A DNA stretch of 64,000 nucleotides from Mytilus californianus (lineage: Eukaryota > Mollusca > Bivalvia > Mytilida > Mytilidae): positions 121,052,771-121,116,770 of the forward strand of contig NW_026262581.1 of the NCBI RefSeq assembly GCF_021869535.1, given 5' to 3'. The notes under the pieces were generated by a model. The model was not told the DNA's origin. It worked only from the letters and a program-made list of their open reading frames with translations, and made no database searches. Position numbers and translations under genes: made by a program. This document shows positions 22,901-34,499 of this stretch, piece after piece; positions within the stretch are counted from its first letter, which is position 1, and each line of letters starts with the position of its first letter.

Positions 22901-24295
22901 CAGGGGCGGATCCAGGATTTTGGAAAGGGGGGGGCGTAGTATGTAAAATTCGCCGAGCGGAGTGAGACGAAAATTTTTTTGGGCTAAAAAACATAAAATA
23001 AGTGTAAAATGCACATTTTTAGTGACGGTTCCTAACGTGGGGTATGTATATTTTATAGTTGAAGTGTAAGCTTGGGTTGGACATTTTTGATGCCGCATTC
23101 TCCCCATTAATTGTCTATTATAAAATGATTGAATGGATCTAAAGCTATGTACTAATATATTTGATGTGGGATTTGTCAGTAAAAAATGGACATGGAAAAT
23201 TCTCGTTTGTTGTATGGTTAGTTAGCATAACCTCACAGATTACTTGTTGTAAACATGATATACGGCTATTCAATGAAGTTTATAAAACGACCGACACGAA
23301 CAAAGACAAACAAGCAATTTTTATCCAAATGTTTGGTTGAAATGTTTCACTTAACAAGGGAAGTGATGTGTTCCAAATCAACCAAAGGCTACGAATGAGT
23401 GAAAATCAAATGACAACGAAGTTGTGAATGACGGTCGACAAACGGAGACATAAAAGCCACACCCAGCAGGCAGGTTGCAGTTGGGCCTTGAAAAAAGTAT
23501 TCAGTATATCAGTTCGGCGAAACAGACTTTCCGGTCAGATATGGGATTTACATGCAAACCCCCCCAAAAAAAATTACGCCCGTTTTTTATTCACCATGTT
23601 CATTTAATGCTGATTAATTCTGTTGGATTTTTTTTTCTTATAGCAAAAAAGGGGACAAGATAATTGTTTTCATTACAGATACAGCCAGAATTTTTGTTTT
23701 TTAAGGCAAAAATCAGGGTCAGAATTTTTTCTCTAAAATATCTCAGACTGCCCTATCAAATCAAATGGTCCGTACCTTAGACTTTAATATATCTAGAGCT
23801 TACTGACTGGGGATCATTATTCAGCAATGTTTTTAATTGGCTGGGGCGTTTGGGGTTAAATATATTTTCGTAGGTAAATAATATTGTCGTGGAACTTTTT
23901 TTTAATGAGAGTGTAATAGAGTATTACTTTCTGTTGGGTGGAAATATGAAATAGAAGTCAATACGTTCTGGCTTTGAAGGTGTCATGCTTGTCATCCTCG
24001 GCCTAAGCAATGTGTTACTGTAATTTGAATTTCAAAATGACTGAGTGACGTTTCAAACGTACTGATCAACGCCACCGTAGCGAAACACATGACTGACATA
24101 ATCAATAATATATTACAGTAAATACGAGCGAAAAATATCTTTATAAGTAAAGAATTGTCGCATAAAAATTAAATACACGACCGGGAAATGGCAAAGTTCA
24201 CGAAGTCTAGTCTGATTCATCATTTTACAAACAAAAAAAAAAAAAGTTCAAGCAAAGGGATACGCCCTTTACGCCCCCCTCTGGATCCGCCACTG
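22901..24295. mobile_element. Non-autonomous DNA transposon, CAGGGGCGGATCCAG ends
   Basis: Left end CAGGGGCGGATCCAG, right end CTGGATCCGCCACTG, followed inward by a G-run at the left and a C-run at the right. Length is 1395 bp. No transposase ORF is visible and the flanks (ATAAATAT and ATCATATA) do not give a clean duplication. The superfamily cannot be fixed from this. Confidence 0.75.
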
Positions 24296-24523
24296 ATCAT
24301 ATACAGTCACATTATAATCCATACAGCACAAGATTTACTTGTGATAGATAATTGACAAGTTGGAGACATTGACACTAGCAAGATGTATCTCAATTTTATG
24401 CAGAATATAAGGTCCTCAGTTCCAAGTGTAATGCATCAATAAGTTTGGAATTTTAACATTGTTCAAATTTAGACTTTTATAATTTAATTTATTCAAGAAT
24501 AGGTATTTCTAATAGATGATTGA

Positions 24524-24835
24524 TGGTGGATTGCTGTTTAACGTCCAGAGGCAAAATAAATGCATATTCAGGATGAGAACATTATAATATGATGTAAATA
24601 TAAAACCTTGCTTTGTACAAAACAGACAAGCTGAACTGGATTTTTAAAGTGCTAGGTCACAAGGTAACAGTCCACAGGACGACATGTCACCCTAATTGGA
24701 CTCCTTCAGCACTCCTCAATGTGACATGCTTTGTGAAGAAACAGCAGATACTAATTTTAAAGTCTCGGTTCAACTTGGTTTGTGATTGAACAAACCTCCC
24801 CACTCGAGGCAAGGATTAAACCACTCTGGCAGTCG
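24524..24835 (-). mobile_element. tRNA-derived molluscan SINE (RUDI/V-SINE-like)
   Basis: Flanked by a perfect 12-bp duplication ATAGATGATTGA (24512-24523 and 24836-24847). Read on the minus strand it starts with a pol III A-box-like TGCCAGAGTGG, then a B-box-like GTTCAATC, and ends with CTGGACGTTAAACAGCAA before a simple ATC-rich tail. The 3' motif matches the tail I remember for widespread molluscan SINEs. About 312 bp. Confidence 0.8.
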
Positions 24836-25383
24836 ATAGATGATTGAAATTTGGTATACAGGTAAAATTAGCATTCAAGCGTTTCCATTTGTGCAGAATA
24901 TAGGACCCACCTCTCTCTCTTTCTTTTCTTTTACTTTAGGAACTTAGAATTGGTCAAATGTAAGTTTTCTGATTAGATGTGTTTATAAGTATCCATTCTA
25001 GACAAATGACATTTGGTATGTTGAATTTATGTTTTACTGTTTCTACCAAAATATTAGACTTAAGCCTTTTAGCATACTTCAGTCACTTTAGAAAATTTTG
25101 CATTGCTCAAATGTATAAAATTGTTGAGAATAACATTTACCGGTAATCAATCTCTGAAACTCTTTATTGTCCTGTATAATATCCATTTAATAATTACCAT
25201 GATTTTACAATCTATCATGGTAGATGCATCTTGCAAGATGAAATTTCTCATAATAGTTCTACCATGTTTTCTTCAACCTTAATGTGTTAGCCATGTTTCA
25301 TTCTTAACTTTTATAAAATACCTTGGGTAATTTATCAAATATATGTTTTTTTAACTAAAAGAAGAATGTGCTTATGGGATACA

Positions 25384-26895
25384 GATGCCCCCGCTTGTAG
25401 ATATGCAAAAGTCAATGTACTAATTCACACCTATTAACGTTTTGTTTTCCTAATGGCATGTGTTTCTGTATGTTGTGATTAGAGATTGCTCTGGGTCGGA
25501 GTGCTTTCATTGTTCAATAAAAACAGTAATGGGGTAACTCAAGAACAGTGAAAGTGATGCCACCCTTATTCTAACTTGATCTGTGTGATAAGCATTTTTA
25601 ATAAGTTTCACAACATTTGGTTGAAGCAAAGTAAGAGTGCAGAAATGGAAAATTCTAAATCTTTTCCATTTATAAAGGGACATAACTGAAGACCAGTGAA
25701 AGTGACTCCACTCAAAAATTGAACTTGATTTGTGTTTGGTGGTAATAAGCATTTTTGAATAAGTTTCATAATATTTGGTTGAGGCATAGTAAAGTAAGAG
25801 TGCGAAGCAGAAAATTCACAATTTTTTCCATTCATAAAGGGACATAACTGAAGAACAGTGAAAGTGACGCCACTCAAAAAATAAACTTGATCTATTTAAG
25901 GTGGTAATAAGCATTATGTATAAGTTTCATAACATTAAGTTGAGGCAGAGTAAAGTTAGAGTGCAGAAACAGCAAATTCAGCAATTTTTCCATTTATAAA
26001 GGGACAAAACTCAAAAACGATGAAAAAGAAGCCACCAAAATTTGAACTTGATCTGTGTTTGGGGGTAATAAGCATTGTGTATAAGTTTCATAATATTTGG
26101 TCATGGCAAAATTAAGTTAGAGAATGTAAAACAGTCTATGACATAAGGACAGACAGACAGACAAGGGTAATCATGGGCCTTCTTCGAATTTTCCAACTCG
26201 GGTTAGTAGACATGGTAGAGTGTGTTGAGTTTACTCGAGTTTCAATTGAACCCCCGAGTTTGAACTTTTGAACCTGCCAGAGTTAACTCGACATCAACCC
26301 TGGGTTGAGGCAGGTTTACTAGAGTTACAAAATGGTGACAAACAAGAACAGCAAAGAAGAGTTTAAATACAAAATAACTGAAATTTTACAGCCAAAGAAA
26401 GGGGCTTTATTAAAAGTGAAATCTATTTTTTTATTTTTTTGGCATTAAATAAACATTTTTCGTGTGTAACTTCTGTCGGTGATGTTTATCGATAGGACAG
26501 AAAAATATCTTTTTCAGGATTTTTAGTTGTTAAGAGTAAAATGTGAAAGTATTACGAAAATCTATTCCCTTTACTTAGGGGACGATGGGGCAAAGAGGAT
26601 TTTCAAAATGAATATTATGGCCTGGTAAGAAATGGAAATGAATAAATGATAAAAGTTCTTTAATTTAGTTATGTTACATTTGAACATAAAGTTGTTTATA
26701 GTAGAGGTCCATAAAAAGATAATTAACAACTGCTGCTATATTTACATCTTCTGTTTCGAGAGTCAAAACGAGTAGAGTTTTTACTTCGATTCAGGAAGAT
26801 GCACACATGTGCATTAATACTGATTTTATAACTCTAGTCAACCCGAGTAGGACAATTCAAAGTAGGCCCTGAATGTCCCCTCCGCCACAGCATGG
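25384..26895 (-). mobile_element. Family B tandem-array element in reverse orientation, interrupted by a MITE
   Basis: Begins with GATGCCCCCGCTTG, the inverse of the family B tail, then the reversed array (AACTGAAGACCAGTG, AACTTGATCTGTGTTTGG, AATAAGCATT, CATAACATTTGGTTGAGGC), then (GACA)n, and ends with CCCCTCCGCCACAGCATGGG, a diverged head. The element at 26175-26869 is inserted between the microsatellite and the head. Minus-strand ORFs here are repeat translations. Confidence 0.75.
26175..26869. mobile_element. MITE nested in the reversed family B element
   Basis: Left end GGGCCTTCTTCGAATTTTCC then AACTCGGGTT; right end inverted is GGGCCTACTTTGAATTGTCC then TACTCGGGTT, a match of roughly 35 bp with few differences. 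Both subterminal regions carry further ACTCGAG/CCCGAGT motifs. No clear target duplication and no transposase ORF. Length 695 bp. Confidence 0.8.
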
Positions 26896-27082
26896 GCATT
26901 AAAATTATAAATAACCAAATAGACACAAACAAACTGGTAAAATAATCTTAATATCTTGATCATCAATTTCCTAGTTATAACATTACAAGAATAAAACATA
27001 TAAATATATCTATTTATTAAATAATTTTTCAAAATATGTTTCCACTCAGTTCTATTGCAATTCATTTTACATTTGTTGTGTT

Positions 27083-30000
27083 TTACCAAGCCCCAGATTT
27101 CAGGGCAGACTGCAGAGTCATCTTTTGTTCATTTTTCATTGCATGAGCTGGGTTTCCATACATACTGAGCAAATCAGTGTCTGAATTGTTAATATCATCA
27201 CTGTTATTATTTGACTGATTTTGCTTTTTTAATCTATGTTCGGAATGTTTATCAACATCACTACAATCGGTTTGTTTACTGTCAAGAGGTACTGTTTTAC
27301 AAGTTATTTCTAGTCTGACCAGATGCAGTCTGTATCCAGATTCCTTTCTGATATCTTTTGACTCAGTATCAATCAATTTATCATCAGTATTTCTTTTTCT
27401 CTTCTTTGAATCTAAAAAGTGACAAATATGAAATTGTAACAAAATAAATGGAACTTGAGGCTCTAAAGATGGACAATCTCCAATCCTCATATGTCTATCA
27501 AAACTTCAGTATGACTTTTTAAAATTAGATGGGCTCTTAACAAGAATTATTTTTGGTTATAATGAAAGTATCCTTTTTTCCAGCTGACTGGAATGAAAAG
27601 AGGATTTTTTAAATATGGAAGGACGAACCTACAGATACCAAGTGTTGGAAATAGCTTCCTTTTTCCTGAATGTCTGTAATTGAATATTGATAAATAAAAT
27701 TTCATGTAAATGATACTACTATCAAGCATGTCTCTTCTTTGACAATATGTTTTTATTCAGGCTGATGTAACTTGCATCTTCATGTGCCTCAAAGTCAGGA
27801 ACCTCGTCAGTAATTATCTTTAGGTTCATCTTATGGATTTTTTGTCCTTTCATGAATAAGTTGATAGTCGAATCCATTGAGAAAAAAAGTTTTATCATGT
27901 CTTGATGATTGTGAAAACCCAAATTAAAACTGAATATGTTCAAATGTTGAGTATATGTTGATGACACAGCAAACACAAAAAATCCTAAAATGACATTTAG
28001 AGATAACATTCAAGTTTCAACAACAGACAAGTGTATATACCATATGTCTAGAACTTATATCAGGGTCTAGACAAGTGAATAAAGTTAAGACTATCAAATC
28101 ATGTTTCACAACCTAACTCATGTGTCTTTCATACATAAAAATCATGTTTTTGCTAGGTCAAAAACAAATAAAAGAAAAGAGTTCCAATGTCCCCAGCGTT
28201 GCACATATTTTATATTTCCAAGGAGCATAACTCTCTTAAAAAAAGTTGATCGTCCACCATTGTAGAACTTGTCCGAGATATTGCTGATATTAACCTATAG
28301 TATAAGTTTTATAAAAATCTGGCCAAAGTTGTACCCGTGAGAGCGCTAACAAGGCCATTTTCCATAAATTTAATATTCCCAGGGGATAACTCTTTTAAAA
28401 AAAGTTGATCGTCCACCATTATAGAACTTGTCCGAGGTATTGCTGATATTAACCTATAGTATAAGTTTTATAAAAACCTGGCAAGAATTGTACCCGAGAG
28501 TGGCTACTGAGGCCATTTTCCATAAATTTAACATCTCCAAGGGGCATAACTCTTTTAAAAAAGTTGAACGGCCACCATTATATATCTTGTCCGAGATATT
28601 GCTGATATTAACTTATAGTATAAGTTTTATAAAAATCATCAAGATTGTACCCATGAGAGCGCTAACAAGACTGGACGGACGCCCAGTATTTCCATGTCCC
28701 CCGCAAAGTGTTACGCAGGGGACAAAAATTATAAATGTTGTGTGTTTTGCCAAGAAATAATGTCAATTTAAACTAAATGTTAACTGTTTATTTTGAGATG
28801 GCAGTCATTTTTGTTTGTTTTCCAGAGGACTGGCCAGTTATACAAGTTTATGCAAATTTAACAAAAAAGATAATTCTAATTAATTTATTATTAAAAAATA
28901 TTTCTGTAGAGCAAAAGAAAGACAAATAACTTACAGAATTGCTGTGTCCTTGTTAGTTCCTTCTTTACTTTTACACAAGTTGCCTTTAAAACTGCTGTTT
29001 TCATCCATTTTTGAACAATATCTGAAGCCCAACCTTTATTGGTTATAGTCTTCAAGGTACCATCATCCTTTACTGGCTTAAATTTCCAGGTTTTTAGAAG
29101 CTCTGGATTCCCCTGAAACACATTATAATGACAAATTATGTGTCAGTATGGAAAAAGACTACAAAGAAGCATGCAGAAGTAATAAAGGTCCGCATGATTC
29201 CATAACCAACAAGAGAGACTACAAAGCTTCCTTTGAAATCAGTTTTTATTCATACTGGCATTGACAAATGAAAAGTTGTCACCTGCCTTCTTTATTACTT
29301 AAATTTTTCAACATTAAATAAGTTAAAAGCATGCTAAAGGAAATATGCACAGAACCTTTATATCCTGAAAACTTCACCTGACCACATGGGAGAGGACAAG
29401 AATTCAATATCATACAACATGCCAGAAGGTAATATCTTATGTTTTTTATGTTTATTATGTCAAACTGTCTTCAATGGATTGTTGTTTCATTCAAAACTTA
29501 TAATACCAAAACTCAAAGAGGGGCCTTGGTGGCTAAGTGGTCTAAGTAGTTCATCTGCTGTATCACTAGCCAGCTGTTAACACTGAGGTTGTGAGTATCG
29601 ACACCTGTCCTGTGTTGGACTCCAATCTTTATTGACTAGAATTGCCAGTTTTCCTGAAGATAGATGGTTCTCTTCGAGGACTCTGGCTTCCTTCACCAAT
29701 AAAAACTGACCCCCACAATATAGCCAATGGTACTGAAAGTGGCATCAAACACCAACGATCAACCAAAACTCCTAACTTCTACAAAAATTAGAACTTACTT
29801 TCACCTGTGTTGCAGTGACATCAATTACTGTCAATTTGGAAAATGGATTAAGGTACTTGTAACATTTTCCTGTAACCTCCCAGTTATCTGTAAAAAATAT
29901 TATTTATCCATAAACAAGGTACAGGTAGATGAATTGACCTACTCTTTTATATGCTACATCATTATGTCAATAGCACAAAACAAACATTTCAATAAATATT

Positions 30001-33000
30001 ATAATTCCAGAGGACTTTGAATATAAGATTTATTGCATTAAAGTGGTTATGGTTAAAAAAATTATATGGTCCAGGAAAATCATCTAATGTCTGATTCTTA
30101 CATATTTTGTATAAGTCAGATATATTTTTGAAACATCCCTAGGATGATTGATGTTAACTCTGATCAACATTCCAATAAGCCCAGTTACCAGGTAGACAAT
30201 ATGATTGATAGATTGAATTGCTTATCACAGTTTTCATTATTTCTGTTTACCTTTTTTCCGTAACTGTATGACCTGTGTAAAATGTGAAGAGGAAATGTGC
30301 CATAATTATTAAGATAAATTGAAGAAGTGTATGAAATAGTGTATTTCCTTTTTTGCACTTTTCAATAACTTAAAAGTTACATACTAGTAGATAATTTTAA
30401 ACATTTTTTATGTTTCAAATCAAATATCATTTTCCGACTCCATATTTACCAGATACATCCAGCTTAGTCAATCTTGCTGGTCCCTGACCACACACTCTGT
30501 AAGGACAAGTTAATCTCTGGATCCCTTTATCTGATAAACTGTTGTCTCTCAAACACAGGACCTCTAACCTTAAAATCAAGTGCAAGTTAGAAATAAATGT
30601 TATACATTCAACACATCTACTAATTATTTTTATAATAATTTGAGCACTTCAATAAATCATTATTTGAATTAAAACATATTGGGAGAAGGTTCAATACACT
30701 TGAAATAATTATCTCTTTCAGAGCTTTGACCATCAAAATTACATGGTACAGTGTCTTCCCTAGAAAATTTTTCATGCATGGTGGGTCCATGGTGAATTTG
30801 CAACGCGGCACGCGACGCTTCTTTTTCCAGAATTAGTTACACTACATAATTTATATGTTTAAAGCCATATACCAATCTAATTGTTTTATTATAGGTACAG
30901 CAATTCATATAAGTCATGGAACTTTAAAGTATTTATTACAGATGAGAGGAATTAATGAAAGACTTTATAAACAATAATAAAAATAATCCAGTCTGCAATA
31001 GTTATTTAAAAGTTAATGCCATGTACATTATTTTGTTGATATCTTCCTCTGTTTCAACTTTCCAAAGGTCACCACACATTTTTCAAAATCAAAATCTTCC
31101 TCCTTTGGTCCTTCAATTGATATATGCATTAAGCAATTCAGCACTTTTTGGCATAGTCTTTTCTCAAAGGTGTTTTAACTCTGTTCAAGCATGAAAAACA
31201 CCTTTCACAATCAGCTGTTGAAACTGGCAAAAGAAGACCAATTGGTGGCGGTGATGTGTATTCTTTGATATAATCAATCAACCGCGACTAATCTAAAAAT
31301 AACTGATTGTTGTGACCAATCAAAAAATAATTCATCGATGTAAATATAGCTGATGAAAAAACTGCGAAACTTTATTAAAACAAAAGTTTTGCCCATTCTC
31401 GGTGAAATTACGTTAGTTTTATTTTATTATACCAGAGACTATACCAAATTTTAAATTTCTACTTTTTAATGATCACAGTAAAATAACGATGTCAAACACC
31501 CGTTTTAAGGGTGAAATTTATACTGCAAAAGGTTAAACTTTTTATTAAGCACAGAAAGTTATGCATTGGGAGATTAATCTGACTATTTATTTATCAACTT
31601 ACTGGCAACTTCTTTTATGTAACCGAAGTCTCGATGTATAACCAACTAATCAAAAAGGTTGTAAAATCCTGGCACGCACGACGTGATGCATCCAATTATC
31701 AGTCGTATGAGTTTAAAACACCTGTGGAGTGTTGTCACTTGTCACTTCACTTTCAAAATATCGATAATAAATATTTTACACAGTTATAATTTTCACACAT
31801 AGCGGGATGCATTGCGGCAATGATGAAATTTATGCGTAGCGGTACCCTAATGCTTGAATAGCCTAGGGAAAACACTGTGGTAAATACAACAATATATTTA
31901 TAGTTATACTTATTAACACCAAAAATTCTTAAATTTTACTATTTTCCACATGAATGTTATCAACATGATCAAAGACTAGAGCATAACTCAGATATAAGCA
32001 CTTGTTAGTGAAATATGTCAATCAGGCTTAACATGTGATAAATTGCCCATGGTAATATTTTCAAAATTTCAAATGATTTATTCATGCTAACTTCAGTTTT
32101 TTAGCAGAAACCAAAACAGGGTAGATAGATGAACAATAGCAATGTTTAATGCTGCATTGCCCTGCTGCATTTTGGGAGGGTTGGTCATGAAAATAATTTG
32201 AATGAGGTAACTCATCATAGATACCAGGCTTAAAATTCTGTAGCCAGATGCGTGTTTCGTCTACAAAAAACTCATTGTGACCCTCGAATAAAAAAAAAGA
32301 TCAAAAAGGCCAAATAAGGTATGAAGCTGAAGTGCAACGAGGACTCAAAATTCCAAAAGGTTTTGCCAAATACAGCTCGGGTAATCTATTCCTGGGGTAG
32401 AAAATCCTTCGTAATTCGAGAAACTAAAGTTTTGTTAACAGTTAGTTGAGAATTATGACCATATCAATGATAATTTATGAAATTCAAATATAAATGTAAG
32501 GATTTGAATGCTATGATACATGAACAATTGTTGTATATAATTAGAAAACTTTTATACCAATTATCTTCAACTTATTATGTTTTCATTTCTTAGAAAAGAA
32601 AATGATGTTTTAACTCTTCATGCATCTCAATTTCCCAATTTCAAGTGGACAGTTTAATGACATACTTGTACGGTAGTACTAAGTATATATTACATGCAGA
32701 TTATAGACAGATACTCTTACCCAATATCAATTCAAACTGACCAAACACATTGGCAGAGTTTGAAGTATGTACCCTTAATCTTAAGATCCACATCAGTTTG
32801 TTTTCCAAACTCATCAGTGGAGCTTGAAGTGTTTACCCTTAATCTTATGATCCACATACATTTGTTGTCCAAACTGCAATTATGCATGGGAGACTTACCT
32901 CCGAAGTTGTCCCAAATCATTTAAGAAATCATGTTCATCTCCTAATCTACAACCAGTCAAATCTATTTCTCTAAGGGATGACAACAAATTTAAACGATCC

Positions 33001-33676
33001 TGACAGAAATTAACTCCAAGATATTGGTTACTGAGATTCAAACTTGATATAACAAGGTCCTCATATACAGTGGTAAATACTGAAAGTGCATGAAAGCTGT
33101 AGTTATCATCTAAATCAAACTTGTCTAAGGATTCTGCTTTTCTGAAGATCTGTTCTGCTATTAAATCTGGCAATCCATAAAAAGAGTCAACATAGCACAG
33201 ATTTTCTGCTACATAGTGTATGCACTGTGACAACAAACGTTCTGGCGTTTTTTGTCTCTCTTCAGATGTATCATGGGTCTTAAGTAACTTTCTATTCATG
33301 TCATTTCTAAACATTTATTTGCAAAGTTTTCCTAAAAAGAGAAAATACTTTCTTTGCATACCTAATTCTTTTTAATCAAGCATTAACGATTGAATGATTA
33401 AGTCAGGAATATATGTGTATATAGACACCATGCCATGCAACATGTACTATCACATTTCCATGTTCATTAATATATTGACAATGATTGATGAACTGCAAAA
33501 TCTTGATAAAAACCCTTATTTGACTTTAAATGCAATAATGTTTGAATTTGAGATTACCTGTCTTTAATACTTTTAAGAGGATATTTATGCAAACACAATC
33601 TAGAAATAAAACTGTCCAACATGGCAACAATCTCAAATAACATCTCTTCATGCTCATGTGGCTCTCTGTGCAGCAT
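27083..33676 (-). CDS. LRRC42: LRRC42, leucine-rich repeat-containing protein 42
   Basis: Leucine-rich repeat protein whose molecular role is poorly known. Coding exons in transcript order: 33676-33558, 33306-32899, 30568-30450, 29887-29805, 29112-28935, 27411-27083 (stop TAG). All junctions are GT-AG with matching phases, giving about 411 residues against 428 in human. Recognised blocks: Y-V-D-S-F-Y-G-L-P-D-L-I-A-E-Q-I-F, then L-G-D-E-H-D-F-L in the first LRR, L-E-V-L-C-L-R-D-N-S-L-S-D-K-G in the next, a final LRR ending K-L-T-V-I-D-V-T-A-T-Q, a G-W-A-S-D-I-V-Q-K-W helix, and Q-Q-F-Y-S-K-K-R-K-R, matching the human order, then an acidic, Asn-rich tail. The first exon is the least certain; without it translation could start at 33314 (374 residues). 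A minus-strand AATAAA lies near 27013-27018. It is head to head with IFT25 and tail to tail with ZRANB2. Confidence 0.92.
27722..28009 (-). CDS. Unassigned 95-codon ORF within the last LRRC42 intron
   Basis: Not recognised. The first 20 residues look like a signal peptide (L-N-V-I-L-G-F-F-V-F-A-V-S-S), followed by a mixed-composition chain with the acidic block D-E-V-P-D-F-E-A-H-E-D. It is on the LRRC42 strand in the intron 28934-27412. It could be a small nested gene, a retrocopy fragment or chance. No splice signals or homologue can be argued from sequence alone. Confidence 0.2.
   Translation of the reverse strand: MLSLNVILGFFVFAVSSTYTQHLNIFSFNLGFHNHQDMIKLFFSMDSTINLFMKGQKIHKMNLKIITDEVPDFEAHEDASYISLNKNILSKKRHA
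28195..28725 (-). mobile_element. Family G tandem-array element in LRRC42 intron
   Basis: Three units near 175 bp (GGGGCATAACTCTTTTAAAA, AGTTGATCGTCCACCATT, AACTTGTCCGAGATATTGC, ATAGTATAAGTTTTATAAAA). The right edge is GTCCCCCGCAAAGTGTTACG then CAGGGGAC, a GC-rich hairpin that is the head on the minus strand, next to GGACGGACGCCC. The left edge has ATGTCCCCAGCG, which pairs with it. Confidence 0.75.
29515..29761 (+). mobile_element. tRNA-derived molluscan SINE (RUDI/V-SINE-like)
   Basis: Flanked by a perfect 10-bp duplication ACCAAAACTC (29505-29514 and 29762-29771). A pol III A-box TGGCTAAGTGG is at 29530-29540, a degenerate B-box region follows (GGTTGTGAGTATCGACACC), and the 3' end is TGGCATCAAACACCAACGATC. 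About 247 bp, in the LRRC42 intron 29804 to 29113. Confidence 0.85.
30749..31877 (-). mobile_element. Degenerate hAT-type transposon with target duplication
   Basis: Ends CAGTGTCTTCCCTAG and CTAGGGAAAACACTG are inverted with one mismatch. A perfect 5-bp duplication TGGTA lies outside both (30744-30748 and 31878-31882). The body contains a minus-strand remnant of the hAT C-terminal dimerisation region (see next entry). The 1129-bp length is too short for an intact autonomous hAT. It lies in the LRRC42 intron 32898-30569. Confidence 0.85.
31138..31286 (-). pseudogene. hAT transposase C-terminal dimerisation remnant
   Basis: Minus-strand frame reads P-I-G-L-L-L-P-V-S-T-A-D-C-E-R-C-F-S, then L-N-R-V-K-T-P-L-R, and ends at a stop (31140-31138). 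P-V-S-T-A-D-C-E-R is the signature of ZNF862-like and related hAT transposases. An in-frame stop cuts the frame upstream near 31286, and no DDE catalytic core or BED finger is visible, so this is a dead fragment. Confidence 0.8.
33558..33676 (-). CDS. LRRC42: Probable first coding exon of LRRC42
   Basis: An open stretch starting M-L-H-R-E-P-H-E-H-E-E-M-L-F-E-I-V ends at a good donor (CAG/GTAATC). It joins in phase to an acceptor at 33308-33307, so the split Arg codon leads directly into N-D-M-N-R-K of the next exon. An acceptor (CTGCTGCAG, exon from 33689) precedes it, so the exon also carries a few upstream codons. The join brings the protein close to the usual LRRC42 length. I do not see clear identity with the vertebrate N terminus, so it could be a lineage-specific N terminus. 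Confidence 0.6.
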
Positions 33677-34114
33677 CCCAGACACCTGTCTGCAGCAGTG
33701 AAATGGGAAAAGTTTGTTAAAAAAAAAAAGAGTTAAGAAATATATTTTAGAAAGAAGTTTAAAATAAATTTATTTAATTATTTAATACAGTGTACATGTA
33801 TGCACAGTGCTAAACTAACCATAACCTTTATAAAGTTAAGTAAATATTTTCATCACTTTTAACAGTAATTATTCAAAATTAAGAATGATTGGAAGGGCAG
33901 TCAATAATATTTATACATGCATAGATACATACATGTAATGTCATGAATGTGTTTGATATTTCATTATTGACATATATGTCTCTGTTGTAGTGTTGACATT
34001 AATAATATTTTTGTATTTATTTTTTTTTAATTATCAAAGCACAAGAGCATCAGAGAGGATAATATTATGCTAAATGTGTCACTCTCTTAAAATAAAGACA
34101 GTACAACTACTTAC

Positions 34115-34388
34115 CTAAAACAAGGATTTGTCTAACTACTATACAAATCCTTGCCTAAAACAAAAAATTTTAGAAGCAAGGGGTCGATTTGGAATTTGGC
34201 GGGAAAAGTTTCCGAATGGATTTATAAAAGCCGGTTATCATTTCCGGTAAAGTTCTCTTTAACCACAGCCAAATTACTTTTAATGTTCTAGACACTGCTT
34301 TTGTTAATAAACAATATAATTTTTTGTTAATACATGAGTCATTTCAGCATAATTGTTCTGTTTTTTATTCATATATTTTATTTTTCAG
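34115..34388. promoter_or_regulatory. Shared LRRC42/IFT25 promoter region
   Basis: The two genes diverge here. On the minus strand a strong donor (TTTTAG/GTAAGT, exon end 34115) implies a non-coding first exon of LRRC42. On the plus strand TTTTTCAG at 34381-34388 implies an acceptor just before the IFT25 coding start. Between them, GGCGGGAAAA (inverse TTTTCCCGCC, E2F-like) and TTTCCGGT (inverse ACCGGAAA, ETS-like) lie within about 60 bp, typical of TATA-less bidirectional promoters. Start sites are not directly visible. Confidence 0.55.
34121..34153. repeat. Short hairpin CAAGGATTTGT / ACAAATCCTTG
   Basis: Two inverted 11-mers with a small loop, next to the presumed LRRC42 first donor. Related palindromes occur at 42865-42912 and 44073-44097. 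Confidence 0.7.
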
Positions 34389-34499
34389 AATCATTTCCCA
34401 GGAGGTCGGATCGGGATGGAAGACTTTGTTTTGCGATGACAACCATAAATATTCCGAACGGCCCTAACATTCCATCGGTTGTAAATAACAAACTTAAAA

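Noticed and set aside
32694-32924. Opposed ORFs on both strands next to the LRRC42 exon end
   Set aside because: They lie mostly in the intron past the strong donor at 32898 and have no LRRC42 similarity.
33306-33341. Use of the stronger-looking acceptor CTTTTTAG upstream of the LRRC42 ATG at 33314
   Set aside because: Joining there puts an in-frame TAA right before the ATG or ends the upstream frame at a TAG; the acceptor at 33308-33307 keeps the frame open. It could still serve a 5' UTR isoform.
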